Source: DATACQ01 sp036555515 (lineage in GTDB: Bacteria > Desulfobacterota > Binatia > UBA9968). From it: a DNA stretch of 64,000 bases. The DNA is taken from the NCBI GenBank assembly GCA_036555515.1, contig DATBLC010000367.1, forward strand, positions 23,546-87,545, written 5' to 3'. Shown here piece by piece: positions 51,667 through 60,383 of the stretch. Each line of letters begins with the position of its first letter. Positions within the stretch are counted from its first letter, which is position 1. Position numbers and translations under genes: made by a program. The notes beneath the pieces were generated by a model. That model saw only the letters and a list, made by a program, of their open reading frames with translations. It had not been told where the DNA came from and did no database searches.

Positions 51667-52110
51667 TCATTCAGCTTTGCGATGAGCCGTGCCTTTGGCC
51701 GACTCCAACTTTTGGCCTAATTCTTCGAGTTGGCTCTCGTCGAAAACCTCGCGGACTCTTGGAAACATCACTCCTTCTTCTTCCTGGACATGGTGTTCCA
51801 CGGCTTCCATTAAGTCTTCAAGTTTAGAGCCAAAGTCATCGCTCTCCGTGCCTGAGTATTCTAATTCTTCCAGCATCGACTTAGCCTCTTGATGTTCTTC
51901 GAGAGCTTCCGCTACCATGTCAGTCAGCTCGTCATGGCGCTCTAGAAACGGATAAAAAATCGTCTCTTCGATATGGGTGTGAATTTCTAATTCAGTATCG
52001 ATTTTATCGAAGAGTTCCTTGCGCCTGTTTAAATCGCCATCCTTGTTAACCTCTTGAAACAAATCTCTTACCTTTTGATGATCTTGTTCAAGAACTGCCA
52101 AAGCATTCAT
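51667..52110 (-). CDS. Hemerythrin-domain protein
   Basis: A 147-residue four-helix HHE-type protein. The metal-binding pattern is clear: LEQDHQKVRDLF (His, helix 1), IHTHIEETIFYPFLE (His-x-x-x-Glu, helix 2), ALEEHQEAKSMLEEL (helix 3), and HHVQEEEGVMFPRVRE (His-x-x-x-Glu, helix 4). This makes a di-iron site for O2 or NO sensing, iron storage, or protection from oxidative stress. AGGAGG-like sequence (AGGAGGAAAATCA) precedes the ATG. It is alone, between surE and the di-haem peroxidase gene. Confidence 0.92.
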   Translation of the reverse strand: MNALAVLEQDHQKVRDLFQEVNKDGDLNRRKELFDKIDTELEIHTHIEETIFYPFLERHDELTDMVAEALEEHQEAKSMLEELEYSGTESDDFGSKLEDLMEAVEHHVQEEEGVMFPRVREVFDESQLEELGQKLESAKGTAHRKAE

Positions 52111-52243
52111 TGATTTTCCTCCTATTCATTTATGATTGAGCGCCTGGCTTGGCGCTAATTTCACTCTTTTCCGCCGGATTTACTTCCTTTTGTTTTGCTC
52201 CATGCCATAGAATCACGTGGTTTTTGCTGTGTGGAGCGCGTGA

Positions 52244-53770
52244 TTACAATTGCCGCATGAAAGCCACCAAATCCTTTTTCTCCTGTTCGTTTAGCTTCAG
52301 CGCAAGAATAAGGTTGAAAAACTCGACCGTATCCTCCAACGTCAACAATCGCCCGTCATGCAAGTAAGGCGGGCTATCCTTGATGCCGCGAAGCGTAAAT
52401 GTCTTGATCGGGCCGTCAGGTGGTTCGTTGACGAACCGCTCGACTTTGAGATCGTGCATTTTATTATCCAGGTAAAACGGCGGCACGTGGCAGGTGGCGC
52501 ACTGGGCTTTACCAAAAAACAACTTCTCGCCGCGTAACTCGGTTTGCGTGGCCTTGGCCGGGTCAAGCCTGCCTAGCGCGTCGAGCTTTGGCGCGGGCGG
52601 AAAATCAAAAATATTTTGCATCTGCGCCATATGGCTCACTTCGATCCGATCGAGGATGTTCATTCCCTTCTTCATCGCGCGAATGGGATCGCCGTTGAAA
52701 TAGGCTGTCCGCTGTTCGAATTCAGTGAAGTCTTCGACGGACCGAAGGCTCCGCTTTGAGCCATGGATCTGCTGATTGAACATCCCGCGGAGACTCACTG
52801 TGTCGAGGCGAAAACGGCGGTGTTGCGGCCGATCATCCGGGTTGAGGTGAAACTGCGCCGTCGTATGGCCGTTGACATGGCAGTCTAAGCAGGACACTCC
52901 GAGGCTTGGCTGCAGCGTTTTACGGTCGTCTGTGGCGTTGAACTCCTCTTGCGGGAAAGGTGTAACCAGCAAGCGCAAACCGTCAAGCTGAACGGGAGTT
53001 AACAGTTCCTTAAACAGTCTATGAAAATTATTGATAGATACGACTTCGCCCCGGGATACGTCTCCCAGTTCCGGCCGGTTTTGCAAAAATATAGCTGGAG
53101 GAAACTCCGGCAAAAATGCGTCGGGAATATCGAACTCAACGTCAAATCGTTCAAGACGCGGAAACATCGCGATTTGCATGCCAGGAAAGACCTGACCACC
53201 CGAGACATGTTTAGGATGCGGCAGAGACGGATAAGGAAATTGGCCTCTCTCGCGGATCTCTTCAGGCTGCATCTGGGCCAAGTTCTGCCAGGTTACTCCC
53301 TGCAGTCGTGCGGTGGGACCAACGGCCAGAGGCTTCCCACGCGACATCTTGACGGACGCATCAAGCCTCGGAGTGAGATCGTAGCGCCGCTCCAAAAGTT
53401 GCTGCTGAGCAGAGGTAACTTTGGGCTTATCGGCAATGTCGTTTTTTATGATCTCTTCGACGGACTGCATGGGCTGCTTGGCATTGAGCGGATCTCGGGC
53501 GAAGTCGAAGCCAAGCATTTTCCCCTGGTCGGGCTGGGTTTCGAACGCGGGTGATGAAGACGGCGCGTTTATGCCGCTGAAGATATCAGACATATCGTGG
53601 GCCGTCTGCTGCTGCTCGGGACGTACAACCTGGACTTTACGCGGCGTCTGAGCATCTTGCACTGCGTCAGACGAGGATGGGGTCTGCTGTTGGCCAATTC
53701 CACTTGTAGAATAAAGCATTACGTTAAGTCCGATTAAGCCAACTAATGCCGGGACATATCGTCGATACAA
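52244..53770 (-). CDS. Di-haem cytochrome c peroxidase / MauG-like protein
   Basis: A 508-residue exported c-type cytochrome. An N-terminal hydrophobic segment (YVPALVGLIGLNVMLYST) acts as signal. Two haem-binding motifs, CLDCH near 294 and CATCH near 426, lie about 130 residues apart. The CCP-family end TFTLRGIKDSPPYLHDGRLLTLEDTVEFFN is intact. The N-terminal 250 residues are longer than in ordinary bacterial CCPs and hold a Gln/Pro-rich linker and an uncharacterised region (VKMSRGKPLAVGPTARLQ). It probably reduces peroxide in the periplasm or modifies a partner. Single gene. Confidence 0.88.
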   Translation of the reverse strand: MYRRYVPALVGLIGLNVMLYSTSGIGQQQTPSSSDAVQDAQTPRKVQVVRPEQQQTAHDMSDIFSGINAPSSSPAFETQPDQGKMLGFDFARDPLNAKQPMQSVEEIIKNDIADKPKVTSAQQQLLERRYDLTPRLDASVKMSRGKPLAVGPTARLQGVTWQNLAQMQPEEIRERGQFPYPSLPHPKHVSGGQVFPGMQIAMFPRLERFDVEFDIPDAFLPEFPPAIFLQNRPELGDVSRGEVVSINNFHRLFKELLTPVQLDGLRLLVTPFPQEEFNATDDRKTLQPSLGVSCLDCHVNGHTTAQFHLNPDDRPQHRRFRLDTVSLRGMFNQQIHGSKRSLRSVEDFTEFEQRTAYFNGDPIRAMKKGMNILDRIEVSHMAQMQNIFDFPPAPKLDALGRLDPAKATQTELRGEKLFFGKAQCATCHVPPFYLDNKMHDLKVERFVNEPPDGPIKTFTLRGIKDSPPYLHDGRLLTLEDTVEFFNLILALKLNEQEKKDLVAFMRQL

Positions 53771-54518
53771 TGCCGTGTCCTCCTGCCGATGAGAGCATCC
53801 TCATGGAACTCTGATGCAGTGTGCAAGTTTGATGCCCTGGAACAAACGGCGTGTACTGCGTCGACTAAATAAAGAGAACGATGGAAAATTCCGCGGCCCA
53901 TTCTGAATTCTCGAGTATGAGCAGGGCAGCTCCATGAGTATCTGTAAGAAATGTCTTGAATGATTGTATGTGATTCCTGAACACTTAAAATGCTTTGGTC
54001 CTTATGCCGTGTCGAAGACCGATGCCTTGAGAACTGTAACGCTTCAAGTGTCGCAGAACCGGCGCCCGGAGATTTCGCAGGCCACACGGCGCCATGGTGG
54101 GCTCGGAATATTGAGAAGCTGCGCGTGCCCCTAATGACAGACTGAAGAGTATGTGGCCAGTCGTTAGAGGCACGCGCGAGATTATGACTAATTCTTTTTT
54201 TGCGTGCAGCTGTTCAGCCCGCCAACCAAAATTGATTTAGTCCCAGAAAAAAATATGGGCATTGAGCGATCAGCAGCACGAGGCTTTCATGAGCAGGTGT
54301 AATGGAGACCGTTCGTAGCAAGTTTATGAACCGCGAGACGCCGGCGATCAAGCTCGATCGAGGTGGTGGGATATCGAAGATCTGCGACTCACTGGCGCGC
54401 CGTTGGACGGCTCTTGAAAGATGCAGAAAAGGCGGGCAAAGTAGGTTCTCTGCACAGTCACTACAGTAAGCGAAAAACGGCGCCGAAGAAAAAGCCAAGT
54501 GACTGATTTTACTGAAGT
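53771..54518. other. Long intergenic region before tRNA-Leu
   Basis: About 750 bases with no frame of coding character, no recognised repeat and no RNA other than the tRNA that ends it. Short frames here look random. It must contain the promoter of the cytochrome gene and of the tRNA. Confidence 0.4.
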
Positions 54519-54604
54519 GCCGGAGTGGTGGAACGGCAGACGCGCCGGACTCAAAATCCGGTGGGGGCAACCCCGTGAGGGTTCAAGTCCCTCCTCCGGC
54601 ACCA
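54519..54604 (+). tRNA. tRNA-Leu (anticodon CAA), CCA encoded
   Basis: An 86-base class II tRNA. Acceptor GCCGGAG pairs with CTCCGGC. The anticodon arm CCGGA-CTCAAAA-TCCGG gives anticodon CAA. A long variable arm (GTGGGGGCAACCCCGTGAG region) marks Leu, and the T arm has GGTTCAAGTCC. ACCA is encoded at the end. The last 17 bases (54588-54604) recur at 59042-59058, marking it as the attachment site of an inserted island. Confidence 0.96.
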
Positions 54605-54840
54605 GTTATTGTTCCGAGTCGCTCAACAGCGACCGGAACAGTTTTCTCGCCCGCTTGCATCGGCCTTGCAAAAGGCGCCAGCTTCTTTCAGAATCGCCAG
54701 CCGCACCCCGGCAAGACGGTCAGAAGAGGATCCTGCTAAACACAGACAACCGGCACCATCTGGCGTTTCAACCGGCTCCTTACCCGAAACTCTGTGTGAG
54801 CGCAGTTAATTAACTCCAGAAAGCTGCGCCGCCCGCGCTT

Positions 54841-55734
54841 TTATCCCCGGTAGCGCAGCGCATCGACCAACAGGGAAAACGCTGGTGAGGAGTGGCGGCG
54901 GCTCGGGTAATAGAGATGGTAGCCTGAACAGGGCGGGCACCACTCTTCAAGCACCCGAATGAGACGACCGCTCGCGAGATAGGGCTGGGCCAGGTCCTCC
55001 GGCACGAAGGCGAGCCCGAAGCCAGCCACCGCGGCATCGAGAACCCGAAAGATGCTGTTGAAGATGAGCTGGCCTTCGACTCGCACTTTCACTTCGCGGC
55101 CGTCTTGTTCGAGTTCCCATGCATACAGCCCGCCATAGGTGGGAAGGCGCTGATTGATGCAAGTGTGGGCGAGCAGATCCTGCGGCGTCTTTGGCGATGA
55201 CCTCTGCGCGAAGTAGGACTTCGCGCCGACCACCCCAAAGCGGACGTCCGGCCCGATGCGCACCGCGATCATGTCCTTGGCTACCTGCTCGCCGAGACGC
55301 ACGCCCGCATCATAGCGCTCGGCCACGATATCGGTGAGGGTGTTGTCGATGGTAATCTCGACCTTAATACCCGGATAGTTCGGTAGGAACTTAGCTATTT
55401 TTGGCCAGAGAATGGTGTGGACCGGATGATCGCCGGCCGTGATCCGGATCATCCCGGCGGGCTTCTCCCGAAGCTCAGTCAATACCTCAAGCTCGGCCTC
55501 GATCTCCTCCAGCCTCGGCCCCACCTTCTTGAGCAGGCGTTCGCCGGCTTCGTTGGGCGAGACGCTGCGGGTCGTACGCGTCAGCAGCCGAATGCTCAGT
55601 CTCTCCTCCAGCCCGCTAATGGTATGACTCAACGCCGATTGCGAAACGCCTAGTTTCGCGGCCGCCCTGGTGAAGCTTCGCTCTCGCACAACAGCAAGAA
55701 AAGCGAGGATATCGTTAAAATTTTCGCGCTGCAT
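54841..55734 (-). CDS. LysR-family transcriptional regulator
   Basis: A 297-residue regulator. The N-terminal winged helix is clear (FNDILAFLAVVRERSFTRAA; LGVSQSALSHTISGLEERL; LTRTTRSVSPNEAGERLL). A periplasmic-binding-like effector domain of the AaeR/DsdC-like branch follows (IRITAGDHPVHTILWPKIAKFLPNYPGI; DAGVRLGEQVAKDMIAVRIG; GGLYAWELEQDGREVKV). It is divergent from the Tat hydrolase gene 133 bases away and most likely regulates it and the dehydrogenase. Inducer unknown. It is intact, unlike its targets. Confidence 0.93.
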   Translation of the reverse strand: MQRENFNDILAFLAVVRERSFTRAAAKLGVSQSALSHTISGLEERLSIRLLTRTTRSVSPNEAGERLLKKVGPRLEEIEAELEVLTELREKPAGMIRITAGDHPVHTILWPKIAKFLPNYPGIKVEITIDNTLTDIVAERYDAGVRLGEQVAKDMIAVRIGPDVRFGVVGAKSYFAQRSSPKTPQDLLAHTCINQRLPTYGGLYAWELEQDGREVKVRVEGQLIFNSIFRVLDAAVAGFGLAFVPEDLAQPYLASGRLIRVLEEWCPPCSGYHLYYPSRRHSSPAFSLLVDALRYRG

Positions 55735-55866
55735 TTATGAATGGACCTCATAGGTTCATGCGGAATTTACTCTCTAATCAAAGGCCGCTGCAACCATTAC
55801 ATTGTTTTCATCAGCCACGAAGAGATATGCGACAGCTTCAAACTATCCGTATACGGAGGTAAAGAG

Positions 55867-57008
55867 ATGAACGAGAAACATGAACCTGTAAAGCTAGAAA
55901 ACGAATCCAACCTCGACGTTGGCCGGCGCAACTTTCTCAAGCTGACCGGCGCAGCCGTCGCAGCGCTTGGCTTGATGTCAGTCGCCAACATGCCCTTCGC
56001 TGTGGCTCAAGATATGTCCCATGGAGCTAATAACTTTTACGTTAGCGACAAGGTGACAATGCGGAAAGTCACCTTCAAAAACCAATATCAGATGAACGTC
56101 GCAGGGAATCTTTTCATGCCCGATAGCGTCAATCCGAACACGAAAAGTCCGGCGATCATCGTCGGGCACCCGATGGGCGCGGTAAAGGAGCAAAGTGCCA
56201 ATCTGTATGCCACAAAAATGGCTGAACAGGCTTTGTCGCCATGTCCATAGATTTACCGTTCTGGGGCGAGAGTGATGGCCAGCCCCGCAACGCGGTTTCG
56301 CCGGACATCTATGCGGAGGCTTTCAGTGCTGGGGTTGATTTTCTCGGCACCCAACCGTTCGTCGACCGAAATCGGATCGGTGCGATTGGAATCTGCGGCA
56401 GCGGGAGCTTTGTCATCAGTGCGGCGAAGATCGACCCGCGCATGAAAGCCATTGCGACGGTCAGCATGCACGACATGGGCGCTGCCAACCGTAACGGACT
56501 CAGGCACTCGCAGACTGTCGAGCAGCGAAAGCAAATCATCGCAGCGGCAGCGGAGCAACGCGATGTGGAGTTCACAGGCGGTGAAACCAAATACACCAGT
56601 GGAACTGTACATGCAAGCTCTACGCCGATTGAGCGTGAGTTTTACGATTTCTACCGAACTCCACGAGGGGAGTACACGCCGAAAGGTCAGTCGCCTCAGC
56701 TTACGACTCACCCGACACTGACCAGTAACGTCAAGTTCATGAACTTCTATCCACTCACAGACATAGAGACGATTTCCCCTCGTCCTATGCTTTTCATTAC
56801 TGGCGACAGTGCTCACTCCTGCGAGTTCAGCGAAGATGCGTACAGGCTAGCGGCAGAGCCGAAAGAGCTTCACATTGTCCCAGGCGCTGGACACGTCGAC
56901 TTGTACGATCGGGTCAACCTGATCCCGTTCGACAAGCTCGTGTCGTTCTTCAGCAGACATCTCGCGCAGGTTCGCGTCGCGCGACCTGATCTGGTGCCCG
57001 CCCGGTGA
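55867..57008 (+). pseudogene. Tat-exported alpha/beta hydrolase, single-base frameshift
   Basis: The ATG at 55867 has GGAGG 7 bases upstream. A Tat signal (GRRNFLKLTGAAVAALGLMS) leads into an alpha/beta hydrolase: SPAIIVGHPMGAVKEQSANLYA. Then near 56231 the frame breaks, with one G missing from what should be GAACAGGGCTTTGTC. The second frame (56241-57008) continues exactly where relatives do: MSIDLPFWGESDGQPRNAVS, GAIGICGSGSFVISAAKIDP (nucleophile elbow GICGSG), ITGDSAHSCEFSEDAY, and VPGAGHVDLYDR. Repairing one base restores a single protein of about 380 residues. Either a recent mutation or an assembly error. Confidence 0.8.
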
Positions 57009-57130
57009 GAAGCACTGGGATGCGGCGACACGGACCACGGCCATGACCCATATCGCGATCCAGAAAGCGTTGAACGGCTCGTTGTGGACGGAGAAGGTCA
57101 CCGACGAGAAATATCTGAAAGGAGCAGGCA

Positions 57131-58165
57131 ATGAGAGCAACTGTCATGCACAACGCAGGCGATGTTCGGATCGAGAACGTCCCTGATTCATCGATCCAGC
57201 AGCCGACCGACGCCATCATCCGGGTGACGCGGGCGTGCATCTGCGGCAGCGATCTGTGGCCTTATAACCTGGGGCCGGCGCCTGGCGGCCAGCGCATGGG
57301 ACATGAGGCGATCGGCGTCGTTGAAGCAGTCGGTAGCGAGGTGCAGACCTTGAAGCGAGGGCAAGTCGTGATCATGCCCTTCGCTTCGTCCGACGGCACC
57401 TGCATGTTCTGCAAAGAGGGGTTGCCGACCGCCTGCGTTCACATCGGCTTCTTCGGCAATGGTGGCGCCATGGAAGGCGCTCAGGCCGAGGCGCTGCGCA
57501 TTCCCCAGGCGGATGGAACCCTTTTCGCGTTGCCGGTTGCCGAGGATGACGTGCTAATGCCGTCGCTCCTTACACTCTCCGACGTGATGGGCACCGGTCA
57601 TCATGCGGCCGTCACTGCAAGGGTTGCCCGCGGTCACAGCGTGGCCGTCGTCGGCGACGGGGCGGTTGGCCTGTGCGGCGCATTGCTGCCAAGCGACTCG
57701 GCGCCGAGCAGATCATCATCATGGGCCGGCATGCCGACCGAATTGCACTCGCCAGGGAACTTTGGCGCGACCGACGTCGTGAGGGGGCGCGGCGAAGAGG
57801 CCGTCGAACGAGTGCGCGAGCTGACCGGCGGCTTCGGCGTTCATTCCGTGCTGGAGTGCGTCGGGACCGAGCAGGCCATCGCGACCTCGATGGCGATCGC
57901 TCGGCCCGGGGGTGCTGTGGGCCGCGTCGGCGTGCCTCACTATCAGACCGTTCCCGCCGCCGAGCAGATGTTCTTCAAGAACGTGAATGTGGCCGGTGGG
58001 CCCGCTCCCACCCGCGCATACATCTCGGAGCTGTTGCCGGATGTGATGGAAGGTCGAATCGAGCCGGGACGCGTGTTCGACCGTACTGTCGGCCTCGAAG
58101 GCGTCTCAGACGGCTATCGCGCCATGAACGAGCGTAAGGCGCTCAAGGTCATGATCGAACCGTGA
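57131..58165 (+). CDS. Zinc-dependent alcohol dehydrogenase, with compensated frameshifts
   Basis: A 344-residue medium-chain dehydrogenase. Catalytic zinc ligands: Cys of RACICGSDLW, GHEAIGVVE, and the structural-type Cys region GTCMFCKEGLPTACVH. The NAD(P) loop is AVVGDGAVGLCG. From about 57680 to 57760 the coding frame is shifted (ALLPSDSAPSRSSSWAGMPT), while the neighbouring frame reads IAAKRLGAEQIIIMGRHADR, as expected in homologues. A one-base loss and a one-base gain about 80 bases apart restore the phase at FGATDVV. The altered stretch covers the cofactor-binding fold, so activity is doubtful. An 8-base-scale gap separates it from the hydrolase's downstream sequence. Confidence 0.8.
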   Translation: MRATVMHNAGDVRIENVPDSSIQQPTDAIIRVTRACICGSDLWPYNLGPAPGGQRMGHEAIGVVEAVGSEVQTLKRGQVVIMPFASSDGTCMFCKEGLPTACVHIGFFGNGGAMEGAQAEALRIPQADGTLFALPVAEDDVLMPSLLTLSDVMGTGHHAAVTARVARGHSVAVVGDGAVGLCGALLPSDSAPSRSSSWAGMPTELHSPGNFGATDVVRGRGEEAVERVRELTGGFGVHSVLECVGTEQAIATSMAIARPGGAVGRVGVPHYQTVPAAEQMFFKNVNVAGGPAPTRAYISELLPDVMEGRIEPGRVFDRTVGLEGVSDGYRAMNERKALKVMIEP

Positions 58166-58230
58166 GCAGATGTTTCTCATGCGGGCCACGCTGGTATCAG
58201 CTACATGCTGCACGACTTGGGAGGGACACC

Positions 58231-58608
58231 ATGAGCGCATGGACTAAGGACGAGCTGGCAAAGATCGGAGCCGCGGACGAACTCCAAATCGCGTCACTGC
58301 GGCGCGACGGCACGCTCAGCAATCCAGTAACGATCTGGGTTGTCCGACTCGGCGACGATCTCTATGTCCGCTCCTATAAGGGCAGTGGCGGCTCCTGGTT
58401 CCGCGCCGCCCAGGCGGGGCACGAAGGTCGGGTCCGGGCAGGCGGAGTCGAGAAAGACGTCACGTTTGTGGAGGAAAACGATCCCGGCATCAACGATAAG
58501 GTCGACGCGGCGTACCGCACCAAGTACGGCCGCTACAGCGCACAGTACATCGACCCAATGGTGGCCGCTGAGGCGCGAGAAACGACGATCAAGCTAGTGC
58601 CGCGCTGA
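58231..58608 (+). CDS. DUF2255 family protein
   Basis: A 125-residue protein of the DUF2255 family: MSAWTKDELAKIGAADELQI, TLSNPVTIWVVRLGDDLYVR, SYKGSGGSWFRAAQAGHEGR and VDAAYRTKYGRYSAQYIDPM. The fold is a split-barrel like that of FMN-binding pyridoxamine-oxidase-type proteins, and members often lie beside short-chain or medium-chain dehydrogenases as here. GGGAGGGACACC gives a strong ribosome site at the ATG. It is intact. Its function is not known. Confidence 0.9.
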   Translation: MSAWTKDELAKIGAADELQIASLRRDGTLSNPVTIWVVRLGDDLYVRSYKGSGGSWFRAAQAGHEGRVRAGGVEKDVTFVEENDPGINDKVDAAYRTKYGRYSAQYIDPMVAAEARETTIKLVPR

Positions 58609-58635
58609 ACAACTCATGCAACAGGCCGGATGGTC

Positions 58636-58957
58636 ATGGCTGCATGGTCGCAAGATGAACTCCGCAAGATCGGCGAGGCTGATGATCTGCACATCTCGCC
58701 GTTCCGAGAGGACGGGTGACACACAGCACTCCGACATGGATCTGGTCCGTCGTGGTCGACGCTGGTCTCTATATTCGCGCTTACAACGGCCAGGACTCTC
58801 GTTGGTACCAGGCGGCGATGCGGCGAATGCAGGGCGGATCACTGCCGCCGGCCTCACGAAGGAATTCAACTTCGAGCCGGTCGATGGGTCGATCAACGAC
58901 CACATCGATGAGGCGTATCAGCGAAATACCGAGACAGCCCGTACCTCAGCCCGATGA
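58636..58957 (+). pseudogene. Second DUF2255 gene, decayed
   Basis: The ATG at 58636 starts MAAWSQDELRKIGEADDLHI and SPFREDG, closely parallel to the intact copy 28 bases upstream, then hits a TGA. Another frame resumes TWIWSVVVDAGLYIRAYNGQ and DSRWYQAAMRRMQGG. A third continues RITAAGLTKEFNFEPVDGSI and NDHIDEAYQRNT. At least two frameshifts are present. It is a tandem paralogue now in decay. Confidence 0.8.
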
Positions 58958-59041
58958 TCGGCGCGAGGTCTCCGGCCGCTTTGGATGACAAGCGAACTAC
59001 TCGATCAGCGACCCACCCGGGATCATTCTTTTGGCTGCAGA

Positions 59042-59058
59042 TCCCTCCTCCGGCACCA
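59042..59058 (+). repeat. Direct repeat of the tRNA-Leu 3' end (att site)
   Basis: TCCCTCCTCCGGCACCA is identical to 54588-54604, the T-arm and acceptor end of tRNA-Leu with CCA. No other tRNA parts precede it, so it is an attachment-site duplicate, not a second tRNA gene. Confidence 0.85.
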
Positions 59059-59263
59059 ACTGATCCTTAGGACTCGATTGATTAAACCGACTGGAAAAAA
59101 TTTTCCTCATCCCCCTTTCCGTCTGCGCTATCAAAACGTAATCGAATAACAAACTGGCTCAACGGCCTCTGCCGACCACACGAGCGCAGGACAACGGCGA
59201 GACAGGGCGGACGGTGATATGAAATTACCAGCTTTTTGTTTTCCGCCGACACTCTCCCGAGAA

Positions 59264-60208
59264 TTACTGATTTTTCACCTTAATTAAATTGGGCTTTTGG
59301 ACCTTCGGATAAGCGTGACTCATGGTGATCGCTAACTTACGCAAGGCTGGCGTAAGTGAAGAGTTCTTGCGCCATACTAGACCAATGGTCCGAACCGCCT
59401 CGGTGTCAGCGAAACGGCGCACACGCAGGTTATTAGTTTGTACCTCCCTGCGCACCGCTAGCGTCGGCAACAGGGTCAAGCCCACACCCCCCGCCACCAT
59501 GCTGATGATGGTGGCGAGACTCGTTGCTCGGAACTGATGGTCTTGCGCTTTGGCACGAAAGCAAAACTCCAAAGCCTGTTTGCCAAAGCAATGTTCGTCG
59601 TCCAGTATCATCACGCTTGCTCCGCGCAATTCGGCAGCCTTGGCGGGTGTGCTTTTAGCCACGAGTGGATCTTCCGCCGGGGCCACCAAAACAAATGGGT
59701 CCTTCGCAATCACCTCGCGCTCGACATCGCCGATTTCCGCTTCCAGCGCCAGCAGAGCCGCGTCGATCGTATCTGATTGAAGGGCGTGGACGAGCGTATG
59801 GGTCTTATCTTCCAACCAGATCACCTTAAGCTGCGGATAGGCTTTCTGCAGGGCGGGCGTCAATTCAGGTAACCAATAAGGCGAAATGGTCGGAAGGACG
59901 CCGATGCGTAGCGTGCCAGAAAGCGGATCGATGCAACGCCGGGCCGTTTCCCTTAGTGCGTCGGTCGCGCGCAATACCACACGGGCGCTCTCGACGAAAT
60001 CCCTCCCCGCCGCGGTCAAAGCAACACGATGCGGATCACGCTGAAATATTTTGATGTTCAATACACGCTCGAGTTCAGCAATTTGTAGGCTCAGCGAGGG
60101 TTGAGACACATGACACTCATCAGCGGCGCGATGGAACCTCAGTAAATCGGCAACCGCGACGATGTATTGGAGCTGCCGAAGGGAAAACGCATGAGGACTG
60201 AAATTCAT
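59264..60208 (-). CDS. oxyR: OxyR-type LysR regulator (peroxide sensor)
   Basis: A 314-residue LysR protein. The DNA-binding helix region is HAFSLRQLQYIVAVADLLRF, then CHVSQPSLSLQIAELE. The OxyR redox pair is present: EHCFGKQALEFC places Cys207 and Cys216 nine residues apart, as Cys199/Cys208 in E. coli. The loop AGGVGLTLLPTLAVRRE is also typical. It is divergent from katG with 175 bases between the starts, and an OxyR-type operator starts 2 bases before its own ATG, implying autoregulation. It switches on katG when the two Cys form a disulfide. Confidence 0.93.
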   Translation of the reverse strand: MNFSPHAFSLRQLQYIVAVADLLRFHRAADECHVSQPSLSLQIAELERVLNIKIFQRDPHRVALTAAGRDFVESARVVLRATDALRETARRCIDPLSGTLRIGVLPTISPYWLPELTPALQKAYPQLKVIWLEDKTHTLVHALQSDTIDAALLALEAEIGDVEREVIAKDPFVLVAPAEDPLVAKSTPAKAAELRGASVMILDDEHCFGKQALEFCFRAKAQDHQFRATSLATIISMVAGGVGLTLLPTLAVRREVQTNNLRVRRFADTEAVRTIGLVWRKNSSLTPALRKLAITMSHAYPKVQKPNLIKVKNQ

Positions 60209-60209
60209 G

Positions 60210-60246
60210 ATAGGCAGAGCCTATCACAAAGATTTAAAAGATGTAT
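60210..60246. promoter_or_regulatory. OxyR operator between oxyR and katG
   Basis: The site reads ATAG-N7-CTAT-N7-ATTT-N7-GTAT, the exact spacing of the OxyR consensus ATAG-N7-CTAT-N7-ATAG-N7-CTAT, with the first two half-sites perfect. It abuts the oxyR start codon on one side and a possible katG -35 box (TTGGTA, 60246-60251) on the other, where OxyR could touch polymerase. Confidence 0.78.
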
Positions 60247-60297
60247 TGGTAAACACTTCCGCAGGTGTTATATAGGCTACGTATCAGGTGTTATATA
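60246..60297 (+). promoter_or_regulatory. Candidate katG promoter with CAGGTGTTATATA direct repeats
   Basis: TTGGTA (60246-60251) and TATATA (60269-60274) are spaced 17 bases and could be -35 and -10. CAGGTGTTATATA occurs twice, at 60262-60274 and 60285-60297, 23 bases apart, or about two helical turns. The repeats may bind a second regulator, for example the Fur-type protein encoded downstream. The exact start point is unknown. Confidence 0.5.
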
Positions 60298-60383
60298 CGT
60301 ATCGAGGCAGTAATGAGCGGCAAGATAGTGCTTGCCGTCTGCCATTAGTTGAAAAGAAAAAGCCAGAAAGGAGAAAGATCGAC

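Larger units (their letters stand above)
54605..59058. mobile_element. tRNA-Leu-bounded genomic island (about 4.45 kb)
   Basis: The interval starts at the 3' end of tRNA-Leu and ends with a direct 17-bp copy of that end, TCCCTCCTCCGGCACCA, at 59042-59058. It holds a LysR regulator, a frameshifted Tat hydrolase, a zinc alcohol dehydrogenase with two compensating frameshifts, and two DUF2255 genes. No integrase is left, so it is either a satellite that used another element's integrase or a remnant of a larger island. The decay of several genes agrees with loss of selection after transfer. Confidence 0.72.

Noticed and set aside
54214..54570. Minus-strand frame of 118 codons running into tRNA-Leu
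   Set aside because: It overlaps the tRNA on the opposite strand and shows no coding character.
59042..59058. Second tRNA-Leu gene
   Set aside because: Only the last 17 bases of the tRNA are present, with no D, anticodon or variable arm upstream.
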